From assembly GCA_011523615.1 (NCBI GenBank), contig WTGJ01000004.1:108928-145628 (forward strand): DNA of 36,701 nucleotides, written 5' to 3'. Of this stretch, positions 8,403-16,707 are shown one piece after another. The stretch's first letter is position 1. Each line of letters opens with the position of its first letter. A model generated the notes under the pieces. That model ran no database searches and was not told the origin of the DNA. It was given only the letters and a program-made list of their open reading frames with translations. This DNA is from Chloroflexota bacterium (GTDB lineage: Bacteria; Chloroflexota; Anaerolineae; Aggregatilineales; Phototrophicaceae). The position numbers were made by a program, and so were the translations under genes.

Positions 8403-9017
8403 TTGGAACTGCACATCACCGCACAAGGGATTCAACTCAACGATGAATTGGAGCAATTCACCCGCCGCAAAGTGGAACGGCTGTCCCGCTATCTGCCCTA
8501 TATCGCGCAGTTGAACGTGGAGCTGGCGCGGCAGAAGACGAAACATCGCAGCATTGCCAGCGCACAGATCACGTTGCGCCACCAGCGGGGGGCGATCCTG
8601 CGCGCAGAAGTGAAACAGGAAGGGAATGACCGCCAGGCAATGCAGCAGGCGATCATCGGGGCGGTGGATCGCATGTATCGGCAAATCACCCGCTTCAAAG
8701 GCAAACGCATGGACCGCAAACGCCGCAGCCGCTTCCAGGCGTCCGTCGAAGAATTGAAGCTCGCGGAATCTTTGCCCGAAGAACTCCAGGATGCCGCTGA
8801 ATCGATCGCAGAAACTGCCGAAGAAACGGCGATCATCCGCCGCAAAATGATCGCGGTCACGAACATGAACGAGCGGGAAGCCATCGAGCAGATGGAATTG
8901 CTGGGTCATGCCTTTTACCTGTTCCGCGACGCCGAGAGCGGCGCCCTCAGCGTGCTCTACCGGCGCGATGAGGATGGCTACGGCGTGCTTCAGGCAGCGG
9001 GAGGGGAAAGTGGCTGA
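8403..9017 (+). CDS. hpf: Ribosome hibernation promoting factor, long form
   Basis: This 204-residue protein is a two-domain long HPF. Residues 1-100 are the S30AE/YfiA domain (starts MELHITAQGIQL, basic RRKVERLSRYLP), which binds the 30S decoding centre. A charged linker follows at 100-140. Residues about 143-197 are the dimerisation domain (IIRRKM...EREAIEQMELLGHAFYLF, YRRDEDGYGVL), which joins two ribosomes into 100S dimers in stationary phase. The start is a TTG, supported by AAAGGA eight bases upstream; no ATG or GTG fits the domain start. It has its own -10 box at 8342. Confidence 0.95.
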   Translation: MELHITAQGIQLNDELEQFTRRKVERLSRYLPYIAQLNVELARQKTKHRSIASAQITLRHQRGAILRAEVKQEGNDRQAMQQAIIGAVDRMYRQITRFKGKRMDRKRRSRFQASVEELKLAESLPEELQDAAESIAETAEETAIIRRKMIAVTNMNEREAIEQMELLGHAFYLFRDAESGALSVLYRRDEDGYGVLQAAGGESG

Positions 9018-9079
9018 GCGCGCGGTACCACACTCCCGCAGAATCCGGCTGGTCAAGCGCAACATCGGGCATTTGGCCC

Positions 9080-9108
9080 TTGTCAATCGTGTGCCGAACC
9101 ATTATCCT
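9080..9108 (+). promoter_or_regulatory. Promoter of the GntR-korAB operon
   Basis: TTGTCA (9080-9085), a 17-bp spacer and TATCCT (9103-9108) form a good sigma70-like promoter. The predicted transcript start is near 9115, immediately before an imperfect palindrome at 9121-9138. Confidence 0.55.
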
Positions 9109-9120
9109 ATGATTGTGATG

Positions 9121-9138
9121 TATCGTATTAATCGGATA
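9121..9138. promoter_or_regulatory. Candidate operator of the GntR/FCD regulator
   Basis: TATCGTATTAATCGGATA is an imperfect inverted repeat centred on ATTAAT, with TATC/GATA outer arms. It covers about +6 to +24 of the predicted transcript, 26 bp before the regulator ATG. GntR/FCD proteins bind short palindromes of this size as dimers, so autoregulation by roadblock is the natural reading. The regulator-operator pairing is inference. Confidence 0.45.
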
Positions 9139-9163
9139 AATCAGGCAGGGTGAAACAGGGCGC

Positions 9164-9907
9164 ATGATGAATCACATTGAACTGGGGTCCGAATTGCTCA
9201 ATTATCTGGCCGAAACCTCGCTTCAACCCGGTGATCGTTTGCCGACGATCCATGAATTGACGGATGAAAATCAATTGGGGATCAGCACCAGCAAAGTCCG
9301 CGAACAATTGAGCATTGCGCGCGCCCTCGGGCTGGTTGAGGTGAAGACGAAGAATGGCATGCAGCTGTTGCCTTTCGATTTCAAACCGGCGGTTTTGCTC
9401 ACCTTGCTGTATGCCCTGGCGCGCGATGAAAGCTACTTCGACCATTTCGCCGCCTTGCGCGTGCAACTGGAGCTGGCGTTTTGGCCGGATGCCTGCGCTC
9501 GTTTGGGCGCGAGTCATTTTTCCGCCATGCGGGATTGTGTGGCGGCGGCGAATGCGATGTTGCGCACGGAGCCGATCCGCATCCCCAACCGCGAACACCG
9601 GCAATTCCACTTGATCATGTTCCACGACCTGGGAAATCCCTTTGTGATCGGTTTGCTGGAAGCCTATTGGGAAGCCTACGAATTGGTGCAACGCAACCGC
9701 TATCGGGATTACGATTATCTGCGGCGCGTCTGGGATTATCACGAGCAGATCCTGGAAGAATTGGAACAGGGCGCGGTGGAAGCGGCGCGCGAACTGTTCA
9801 TCGAGCACACCCGCCTCCTGCGCATCCCACCGTGGCGCGTATCGGATCTGAAACACGCCATGCCATTCGTAGCACAGCGTGCATCCTTGCACGCCGAAAG
9901 GACTTGA
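9164..9907 (+). CDS. GntR family transcriptional regulator, FadR/FCD subfamily
   Basis: The 247-residue protein has an N-terminal winged helix (about 8-68; PGDRLPTIHELTDE, STSKVREQLSIARALGLVEV) and an all-helical FCD ligand domain (about 85-220). The usual FCD metal-site histidines appear as His149 (RQFHLIMF), His193 (YHEQI) and His215 (IEHTRLL); the first ligand, normally Asp four residues before the first His, is His145 here. FCD regulators sense small organic acids. Because korA starts 6 bp after its stop, this protein probably controls its own operon and may sense a 2-oxoacid or TCA intermediate; the ligand is a guess from context. ATG at 9164 follows ACAGGG; a second ATG follows at once. 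Confidence 0.9.
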   Translation: MMNHIELGSELLNYLAETSLQPGDRLPTIHELTDENQLGISTSKVREQLSIARALGLVEVKTKNGMQLLPFDFKPAVLLTLLYALARDESYFDHFAALRVQLELAFWPDACARLGASHFSAMRDCVAAANAMLRTEPIRIPNREHRQFHLIMFHDLGNPFVIGLLEAYWEAYELVQRNRYRDYDYLRRVWDYHEQILEELEQGAVEAARELFIEHTRLLRIPPWRVSDLKHAMPFVAQRASLHAERT

Positions 9908-9913
9908 GCCGCC

Positions 9914-11752
9914 ATGGCCTTACCCGAACGTGAGTTAACCATCCCGCAAGAAACGGCGACGATCCACAATTTCGCTTTCACCGTGGCGACGAAGAACGGA
10001 TCGGGCTCGCAGACATCGAACAACGTCCTGGTCCGTGCCTTGTTCAAGATGGGCATCGCGGTCAACGGCAAAAACCTCTTCCCATCCAACATCAAAGGCT
10101 TGCCGACCTGGTACACGATTCGCGTCAGCCAGGATGGCTACCAGGCGCGTAGGGAAATCACCGAAATTGCCATCGTCATGAATGAGCAGACCGCAGCGGA
10201 GGACATCGCCAACCTGCCACCGGGCGGCGTTTGCATCCTGCCGGAGGAATGGAATTGGACGCAGAGCCGCGAGGATTGTCATTATTACGCCATCCCGGTG
10301 CGGCAGACCATTCGCCAATTCGATATCCCGCGCGAACGGCGGGAACAAGTGGGCAACATGGTGTATGTGGGTGTGGTGGCGCAATTGTTCGGCATCCCAC
10401 TGGCTCTGCTCTGGGAAGCCCTGCTCGATAATTTTGGTGGCCGCGAACGCCCGGCGCAAATGAACCAGCAGATCATCGAGGCGGCTCACGATTGGGCCGC
10501 CGACCACCTGGAAAAGCAGGACCCTTACCGCTTTGCGCGGGATGATCAAACGGAAGGCAAGCTCCTCATCACCGGCAATGAAGCGGCGGCGCTCGGTTCC
10601 TTGTTCGGTGGCGTGAACCTGGTTTCCTGGTACCCCATCACGCCCTCCACCAGCCTGGTGGATGCGGTCTTGACTCATAAATCCTTGCGCGATGATGAAG
10701 AGGGCAAGAGCACCGTGGCGGTGATCCAGGCGGAAGATGAGATCGCCGCAGTGGGGATGGTGGTCGGCGCTTCCTGGGCCGGGGCGAGGGCGATGACTTC
10801 GACGAGCGGCCCGGGCATCAGTTTGATGAGCGAGTTCGTCGGCCTGGCTTACTTCGCCGAGATCCCCATCGTCATCTGGGATATCACGCGGATGGGGCCG
10901 AGCACCGGGCTGCCCACCCGCACGAGCCAGGGAGACCTGTTGTTCAGTCATTATCTCGGCCATGGCGATTCGCGGCAGTTGGTTTTGCTGCCCGGCACCA
11001 TGGCGGAATGCTTTGAATTTGGCTGGCGCGCGTTTGACATCGCCGATCTGCGGCAAACGCCGGTGCTGGTCCTCAGCGATTTGGACCTGGGGATGAATCT
11101 CTGGATGACGGCACCTTTCGCCTACCCAGATCAGCCGATCCAACGGGGCAAACGGCTGGGAAAGATCGACTTGGAAGAATTCTTTGCCGAGAAAGGCGAA
11201 TGGTATCGTTTTCGCGATTATGATGGCGATGGAGTGCCGTATCGCACCGTTCCGGGCACCGATCACCCGCGGGCGGCCTATTTCGCACGTGGCAGCGGGC
11301 ACAATGAAATGGGGATGTATTCCGAACGGAGCGACGACTGGGTGCAGAACATGGAGCGACTACAGCGCAAGTTCGAAGGAGCGCGTGAAATCCTGCCGCA
11401 ACCCATCCGCGAGGATGCGCCAGATGGTTCCCCTATTGGCATCCTCACTTTCGGCTCCAACGAAACCGCCATCCTGGAAACGCGCGCTTGGTTGGCGCAG
11501 GATGGCATCGCTACCGATTACCTGCGGGTGCGCGCCTTGCCGCTCGCTCGCGAAGTGCATGATTTCGTCCGTGAACATGATCGCGTTTATGTGACCGAAA
11601 ACAATTATGATGGTCAGTTGGCGCAAATCCTGCGGCTGGAGCTGACGGATCTGAGTTTGAGCCACCTGGTATCGTTGGCTCTGGGTGATGCTCTGCCGAT
11701 GACGCCGGACTGGCTCTACCGCCGGATCCGGGAAGAGGAGGGAATCGCATGA
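9914..11752 (+). CDS. korA: 2-oxoacid:ferredoxin oxidoreductase subunit alpha with fused gamma domain (KorA)
   Basis: This 612-residue subunit has a gamma domain at about 15-200 (GSGSQTSNNVLVRALF, GLPTWYTIRVS) fused to the alpha/pyrimidine-binding domain from about 215. Alpha hallmarks are YPITPSTSL (240-248), QAEDEIAA (272-279), TSTSGPGISLMSE (295-307) and GPSTGLPTRTSQGD (328-341). With KorB it oxidatively decarboxylates a 2-oxoacid, most likely 2-oxoglutarate, to the acyl-CoA using ferredoxin; the reverse reaction fixes CO2 in the reductive TCA cycle. It has no ferredoxin domain of its own, as is usual for the KorAB two-subunit type. Substrate choice between 2-oxoglutarate and other oxoacids cannot be settled here. 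It overlaps korB by four bases and follows the GntR gene by 6 bp. Confidence 0.94.
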   Translation: MALPERELTIPQETATIHNFAFTVATKNGSGSQTSNNVLVRALFKMGIAVNGKNLFPSNIKGLPTWYTIRVSQDGYQARREITEIAIVMNEQTAAEDIANLPPGGVCILPEEWNWTQSREDCHYYAIPVRQTIRQFDIPRERREQVGNMVYVGVVAQLFGIPLALLWEALLDNFGGRERPAQMNQQIIEAAHDWAADHLEKQDPYRFARDDQTEGKLLITGNEAAALGSLFGGVNLVSWYPITPSTSLVDAVLTHKSLRDDEEGKSTVAVIQAEDEIAAVGMVVGASWAGARAMTSTSGPGISLMSEFVGLAYFAEIPIVIWDITRMGPSTGLPTRTSQGDLLFSHYLGHGDSRQLVLLPGTMAECFEFGWRAFDIADLRQTPVLVLSDLDLGMNLWMTAPFAYPDQPIQRGKRLGKIDLEEFFAEKGEWYRFRDYDGDGVPYRTVPGTDHPRAAYFARGSGHNEMGMYSERSDDWVQNMERLQRKFEGAREILPQPIREDAPDGSPIGILTFGSNETAILETRAWLAQDGIATDYLRVRALPLAREVHDFVREHDRVYVTENNYDGQLAQILRLELTDLSLSHLVSLALGDALPMTPDWLYRRIREEEGIA

Positions 11753-12825
11753 CAGAAAAAAGGGCGCTACGCAAAACCGGCCAGCGTTCCAGACGGAGCA
11801 AAGTCAATCGCATCGGTTTGGAGCGCACGGCCTACCGGGCGGGAGAGAGCACCCTCTGTCCGGGATGCGGCCATGATTCCATCTCCAACCAGATCATCAG
11901 CAGCGCATACGACCTGGGCCTGGAACAGCATAAGGTCATCAAATTGAGCGGCATCGGCTGCTCTTCCAAGACGCCGGCATATTTTCTGGGCAGTTCGCAT
12001 GGTTTCAATTCCATCCACGGGCGGATGCCGTCGGTGGCGACGGGCGCGCTCCTGGCCAATCATTCCCTCACGGCGATCGCCATCAGTGGCGACGGGGATA
12101 CGGGAAGCATCGGCCTGGGGCAGTACAAGCACCTCATCCGCCGCAACCTGCCTATGGTGTACATCATCGAAAACAATGGCGTTTATGGTTTGACCAAGGG
12201 TCAGTTTTCCGCCACAGCCGATGAAGGGCAGTTTTTGAAGTACTATGGCAAGAACGATCTACCGCCCATCGACCTCTGTCTGGAAGCGATCATCGGTGGC
12301 GCGACTTTTGTCGCCCGCAGTTTCAGTGGCGATGCCAAGCAGGTACAGACCCTGCTGAAGGCGGCCCTGGCCCACCGCGGTACGGCCATCCTCGATATCA
12401 TCAGTCCCTGCGTGACCTTCAACAACGCGCCGGATTCGACGAAATCCTATCCCTTCGGGAAGGAGAATGAGACGCCGTTGCATGAGATCACCTATGTGCC
12501 GGACCACGTCATCGGCCGCGAAGAGATCGTGATCGAGGAGCAGACAGCCGGCGAAATCATCATCGTCGAGTTGCACGATGGCTCTCGCATCCAGCTGAAA
12601 CAGGTGGATCGTGAATACGATCCGCGGCAACGGCGAGCGGCCCTCCAGTTGCTGGAAGAAGCGCAACGGGAACAGCTATTCCTCACCGGCTTGTTGTATT
12701 ACGAAGAACCCCGTTTGTTGCTGTCGGAAACGCTGAACCTGTCGGAAACGCCGCTAGCCGAATTGAGCGAGCGCGCTTCCCGGCCCACTGCCACCCAGCT
12801 GGAGCAGACCCTGGCCCGGATGTAG
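11749..12825 (+). CDS. korB: 2-oxoacid:ferredoxin oxidoreductase subunit beta (KorB)
   Basis: The 358-residue thiamine-diphosphate subunit shows CPGCGH at 37-42, GIGCSSKTPAYF at 68-79, the TPP/Mg motif GDGDTGSIG at 114-122 and ENNGVYGLTKGQ at 141-152. This is the standard KorB layout; it carries TPP and the proximal iron-sulfur cluster ligands. The first 25 residues are a basic extension. ATGA overlap with korA indicates translational coupling and a fixed subunit ratio. Together with citrate synthase at 24701, it implies a ferredoxin-linked TCA-type cycle. Confidence 0.95.
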   Translation: MTEKRALRKTGQRSRRSKVNRIGLERTAYRAGESTLCPGCGHDSISNQIISSAYDLGLEQHKVIKLSGIGCSSKTPAYFLGSSHGFNSIHGRMPSVATGALLANHSLTAIAISGDGDTGSIGLGQYKHLIRRNLPMVYIIENNGVYGLTKGQFSATADEGQFLKYYGKNDLPPIDLCLEAIIGGATFVARSFSGDAKQVQTLLKAALAHRGTAILDIISPCVTFNNAPDSTKSYPFGKENETPLHEITYVPDHVIGREEIVIEEQTAGEIIIVELHDGSRIQLKQVDREYDPRQRRAALQLLEEAQREQLFLTGLLYYEEPRLLLSETLNLSETPLAELSERASRPTATQLEQTLARM

Positions 12826-12867
12826 AAAGGCGAAAATGCGCCTGGCCGCCGCTGGTGAGCCATTGCC

Positions 12868-14127
12868 ATGAGCATCCGTCGCAATCCACAACGTTCCATA
12901 TTCCAGCCGGCCCCGCTGTGGACGCCTTTGCGCGTCTTCATCCTGGCGCTGGCGCTCTTCGCGGTAGGCCTGGTGGCGGGTACGGTCTTGAACTACGAAG
13001 GGATGCAGGGAGCCTTGTTGGCGGTGGTCGGCTTGGGGCCCACGCCGCCGCCCCTGGCCAGTGAGCTGGCCGCCGCCGGTTTCGCTCGCTACCGAGATGG
13101 GGATGTGGTGAGCGCTCGTTCGTTGTTGGCGCAAGCGTATCGCTCTCAACCCGACCAGCTCGCCTATGGTTATGAGCTGGGGCGGATGATGCTGGAGCTC
13201 GAGCAATTCAGCGAGGCCGCAGCGCTGGGGGAAGAGTTGATCGCCAGAGCAGCCAACGACGTACGCGGTTATGCCTTGGCGGCCCGGGCGCTGGTCCTGG
13301 CGGGAGATGCGACGGCCGCCATTCCGCTTGCGGTGAACGGACGGGAGAACCAGGCGGATTTCGCGCCCATCATCGGCACCCTGGCCCGGGCCTATGCGGA
13401 CATCGCGCGCTACCAGCAAGCCTTTGAGTTCGGGCAGCAGGCCGTGGCCTTGGCGCCCAACGATGTGGATGTGCGCCGCGATTATGCCTATGCCTTGCTC
13501 TGGTTGGGCCGCTATGAAGAAGCCATCGAGCAATTGGAGACGGCGACGCGCCTGAATCCCAACCTGACCGCGGTGCAATTCGAGCTGGCTTCCTATTACC
13601 GGCGAGTCGATGAAGTGCAGCGTGCGGTGGGCGTTTATAATTTCATCCTGGAACGGGAACCGGGGAATGCCAAAGCGTATCTGCGCTTGTGCCAGACTTA
13701 CGCCGCAGAGGGCCTGTTTCAAGATGCACAGTATTACTGCGAACAGGCGATTGAATACCAACCGCAATTTCCGCAGGCTTATACGGAATTGGGCCGGATG
13801 ATGTACACGCGCCGCAATTACGAGGGCTCGATCGATGCTTTGCAGCTGTGTGTGGAACAAGGCGGCCAGGCGATTGAATGTTGGTACCTGCGCGGCCTGG
13901 CGCATTATCGACTGGGGCAATGTGAAGCAGCCTGGGAGATCCTCAGCGAATCCCTGAACCGAGCCACGGCCCTCATCGATGGCGAATTGATCGTGGAAAA
14001 CATCCTCTTCGGCCTGGATGGCATTCGGGTGAATTGCGTGGGTTTTGCCAATCGGCAATTGCCCACGCCGATCCCGTCTACGCCAGTGCCGCCCCCGCCG
14101 ATTGGCAGCTACGGCAGCGAAAACTGA
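12868..14127 (+). CDS. Membrane-anchored TPR protein 1
   Basis: The product has 419 residues. A basic N-terminus is followed by one membrane helix (about 21-42), a Pro-rich linker (GPTPPPLAS) and at least eight TPR-like repeats (about 65-370), then a Pro-rich tail. By the positive-inside rule the TPR domain faces outside. Six cysteines occur in the repeats and tail: 275, 291, 328, 338, 352 and 390. Five of these positions recur exactly in the next protein. The gene starts 42 bp after korB and overlaps the next gene by one base. Function is unknown; a surface or secretion scaffold is plausible. Confidence 0.85.
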   Translation: MSIRRNPQRSIFQPAPLWTPLRVFILALALFAVGLVAGTVLNYEGMQGALLAVVGLGPTPPPLASELAAAGFARYRDGDVVSARSLLAQAYRSQPDQLAYGYELGRMMLELEQFSEAAALGEELIARAANDVRGYALAARALVLAGDATAAIPLAVNGRENQADFAPIIGTLARAYADIARYQQAFEFGQQAVALAPNDVDVRRDYAYALLWLGRYEEAIEQLETATRLNPNLTAVQFELASYYRRVDEVQRAVGVYNFILEREPGNAKAYLRLCQTYAAEGLFQDAQYYCEQAIEYQPQFPQAYTELGRMMYTRRNYEGSIDALQLCVEQGGQAIECWYLRGLAHYRLGQCEAAWEILSESLNRATALIDGELIVENILFGLDGIRVNCVGFANRQLPTPIPSTPVPPPPIGSYGSEN

Positions 14128-15332
14128 TGCACTTTCGGCGCGACTGGTCGGTCAGTTTCTTGGCGAAACCTCCCGGTCAGCGGCGGCGGCGCGGACGCTG
14201 GCTTTGGCTGCTGTCATTGATGCTGTTAACCTACATAGTGATCAGGCTGAATCAGGGGCAGATAGAGCAGGCGATGGAAGAGTCTCTGGGACGTGGCCCC
14301 ACCGCTACTCCTTTCGCCAGCGAATACGCCAGGAGAGGGATGGAAGCCGTGCAACAGGGGGATATTCCCGCCGCCATCGCCGCCCTGGAACAGGCGGTAG
14401 AGTTGCAACCCCAGCAGCCTACCTATCGCTATGAACTGGGAAAATTGCACTTGAATGAGGGCGATTTCATCGCTGCAGCATTGCAAGCGCAGGGGATTTT
14501 GGCCTTGGATCCGCGCGATGTTCGCGGCCACACACTGGAGGTGGCGCGCATGACGTTCACCGGGGAAGCGGAAGCGGCGATTGCGCGGGGGCGGGCGGCG
14601 CTGGAAGCGGATGCCCACTATGCACCGCTGCTGGCCCATCTGGCGCGCGCCTACCTCGATGCGGCCCGCATCAGCGAAGGGGTGGAATATGCCGAACGCG
14701 CCTTGGCCGCTGACCCGCAAAATGCCGATGTCCAGCGCACTTATGCCTATGCCTTGCTCTTCTTGCAAGATCGTGAAGGGGCGATCGCTCACTTGCGTGA
14801 AGCGACGCGGCTGGCGCCGCATGCCGCCGCCGCTTACCTGGAATTGGCCGGCGTGTTGCTGGCGGTCGATCGGAATCGGGAGGCGATCGATACCTACGAA
14901 TTGCTCTTATCCCGCGATCCGCAGCATGCACGCGCCAACTTACGGCTCTGCCAGGCGTACACGAAACTGGGCCAATTCAACCAGGCGCTGGGTTATTGTG
15001 AAGATGCGACAAAGCTGGATTCGGCGGATGGTGCGGCCTGGTTGCAGTTGGGTGAATTGCGCTACAACCAGCGCGATTTCTCGGGCACGGTGGCGGCCTT
15101 GGAAGGTTGCGTCGCGAGTGGCAGCCAGGCGCTGGCTTGCTGGTGGATGCGCGCGCTTTCGCATTATTATCTGGGGGATTGTGAGGCAGCCTGGCCGGTG
15201 TGGACAGCGGCCCAGCAAAGAGCACAGGCCATCGCCGATCTGACGGTTTTGGCTTACCTTGCCGAAGCGGAAGCCGCCATGATCGCCGATGCGGAATGCG
15301 CCGCTGCTCGGTATGTCTTGGGCAATTCATGA
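14127..15332 (+). CDS. Membrane-anchored TPR protein 2 (paralogue of protein 1)
   Basis: From the ATG at 14127, which overlaps the previous stop as TGATG, the protein has 401 residues; the longer frame from 14034 lies inside the upstream gene and is rejected. It has an Arg-rich N-terminus (RRRRGR), a membrane helix at about 26-41, a GPTATPFASE linker aligned with protein 1, then TPR repeats. Cysteines sit at 275, 291, 328, 338, 352 and 391, matching protein 1 almost residue for residue (LRLCQ, CE, CV, AC, CEAAW). This shows a tandem duplication with the cysteine framework kept under selection. Function unknown. Confidence 0.85.
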   Translation: MHFRRDWSVSFLAKPPGQRRRRGRWLWLLSLMLLTYIVIRLNQGQIEQAMEESLGRGPTATPFASEYARRGMEAVQQGDIPAAIAALEQAVELQPQQPTYRYELGKLHLNEGDFIAAALQAQGILALDPRDVRGHTLEVARMTFTGEAEAAIARGRAALEADAHYAPLLAHLARAYLDAARISEGVEYAERALAADPQNADVQRTYAYALLFLQDREGAIAHLREATRLAPHAAAAYLELAGVLLAVDRNREAIDTYELLLSRDPQHARANLRLCQAYTKLGQFNQALGYCEDATKLDSADGAAWLQLGELRYNQRDFSGTVAALEGCVASGSQALACWWMRALSHYYLGDCEAAWPVWTAAQQRAQAIADLTVLAYLAEAEAAMIADAECAAARYVLGNS

Positions 15333-15376
15333 GCGCTCTTGCATTTGCCCGGTGCTGTATGCATTTATGCCGGCGA

Positions 15377-15394
15377 TATAGGGTAGACCGGTCT
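15377..15394 (+). promoter_or_regulatory. Candidate -10 box and adjacent palindrome before TPR protein 3
   Basis: The 121-bp gap before the third TPR gene holds TATAGG (15377-15382) followed by the perfect 10-bp palindrome AGACCGGTCT (15385-15394). No clear -35 box is seen. It may be an internal promoter with an operator. Evidence is weak. Confidence 0.3.
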
Positions 15395-15453
15395 GACCAC
15401 TGAGCCAGCACCCCGTCATTGTGGACGCTCAGGCATGAGGGAGAAATCATCGC

Positions 15454-16707
15454 GTGCAGTTGCCAAAACCAGCCAATTACCGCGGCGGTGAACGCATCTC
15501 GGCGATCCGGCGCGGGGGATGTTGCCTGCGCCGCGTATTTCTCTGGGCCGTGTTGTTGGCTTTGATTTTTGGCGCCTACCAGATCTACTTGCGTCGGGAA
15601 CAGTTTCAACCGCCGGTAGAGGAGGCGGTTTCGGGAGCGCTCGGGCAAGTGGAAGATTGGGTGGCCACTCAACAGGCTCCGGGGCCAACCGAAGCGCCAT
15701 CGCTGGCCATTGCGGCGCGTCGTGCCGAAGAGGCCTGGCAGGGTGGTTTCATGGAAGATGCGACGGAGCAATTCGCGGCCTTGCTTCCTTCTTTTCCGAA
15801 TGAAGTCGTGTTGTATCAGCGCTTGGCCCGCGGCGAGTTGGCATTGGAACGCAACGAGGCGGGCCTGGCAGCGGCGCAGCAAGCCATCACGGCACAACCG
15901 TATTCATCCCAATCCTGGGCCTTGCAGGCGCTGGCTTTGATCCGTGCCGAACGGCCGGCGGAAGCGATATCCAGCGCCTTGCAAGCGCTCTTCCTCGATG
16001 AAGCGAATATCGAAGCGCGCGTGTATTTGGCGGAGGCCTATGCTGCTCTCGGGCAAACGGACCGCGCTTTTGCCCTGCTGGAGCAGTCCCTGGCGCAGGA
16101 TGGCGAAAATGCCGAGGCTCTGCGCCTGTACGGTGAATTGCTCGCGGAAGTCATTTTCGATTTCAGCGCGGCCCAGACGGAACTCGAGCGCGCCTATGAC
16201 CGCGCACCCCATTTGCCTTCGTTTGCCCTTGCCCTGGCCGCCAATCAGATCCGCATCGAACGGCATGAGGATGCCTTGAATACCCTGCTGGAATTGCTGG
16301 ACCGCAATCCTGGCCATAGCGGCGCATTGTTCTGGTTGGGTTTCATCTTCAACAGCGTTTATGGCAATCCGGAACGGGCCAACGAATACCTGACCCGCTG
16401 CGTCGAAGTGGCGCCGGCGGATTTGGCCTGCCGATTTTATCTGGGGCGGATGCAGAAAGATCAGCTCGGGCAGTATGGCGAAGCGGCGGTTCACTTGCAA
16501 CGGGCCGTCGATGCCGGCAGCCGCGACCCGCGGGTGTATTATCACGCCGCCGACGCCTATCGTTTCCTCAATGAATGCGCCCGGGCCCTGCCTTTGATCG
16601 AACGGGGCATCGCGCTGGCCACCGAGCAGGAATACGACCGGGTCTATGAAAACATCTTCCTGGATTTTGATTTCCTGCGCGGGGAATGTCGGCTCGCTTC
16701 GGGTTAA
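15454..16707 (+). CDS. Membrane-anchored TPR protein 3
   Basis: The 417-residue protein starts at a GTG preceded by GAGGGAG; an ATG 20 bp upstream is out of frame. It has a basic N-terminus with Cys23-Cys24, one membrane helix (about 28-44) and TPR-like repeats from about 85 onward. It is more diverged than proteins 1 and 2 but keeps a Cys pair ten residues apart (Cys316 and Cys326, RCVEVAPADLAC) like 328/338 in the others, plus Cys374 and Cys412. It converges on the radical SAM gene with a 4-bp overlap of stop regions. Function unknown; same extracytoplasmic orientation predicted. Confidence 0.83.
   Translation: MQLPKPANYRGGERISAIRRGGCCLRRVFLWAVLLALIFGAYQIYLRREQFQPPVEEAVSGALGQVEDWVATQQAPGPTEAPSLAIAARRAEEAWQGGFMEDATEQFAALLPSFPNEVVLYQRLARGELALERNEAGLAAAQQAITAQPYSSQSWALQALALIRAERPAEAISSALQALFLDEANIEARVYLAEAYAALGQTDRAFALLEQSLAQDGENAEALRLYGELLAEVIFDFSAAQTELERAYDRAPHLPSFALALAANQIRIERHEDALNTLLELLDRNPGHSGALFWLGFIFNSVYGNPERANEYLTRCVEVAPADLACRFYLGRMQKDQLGQYGEAAVHLQRAVDAGSRDPRVYYHAADAYRFLNECARALPLIERGIALATEQEYDRVYENIFLDFDFLRGECRLASG

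Noticed and set aside
9935..11302. 455-residue open frame on the minus strand
   Set aside because: Lies wholly inside korA on the opposite strand; a by-product of high GC and codon bias, with no recognisable motif.
12754..14058. 434-residue open frame on the minus strand
   Set aside because: Antisense to korB and TPR gene 1; no domain and no ribosome-binding site.
14034..14126. Upstream extension of TPR gene 2
   Set aside because: It overlaps the end of TPR gene 1 and encodes no sensible signal; the TGATG overlap at 14127 gives the normal basic N-terminus and membrane helix.
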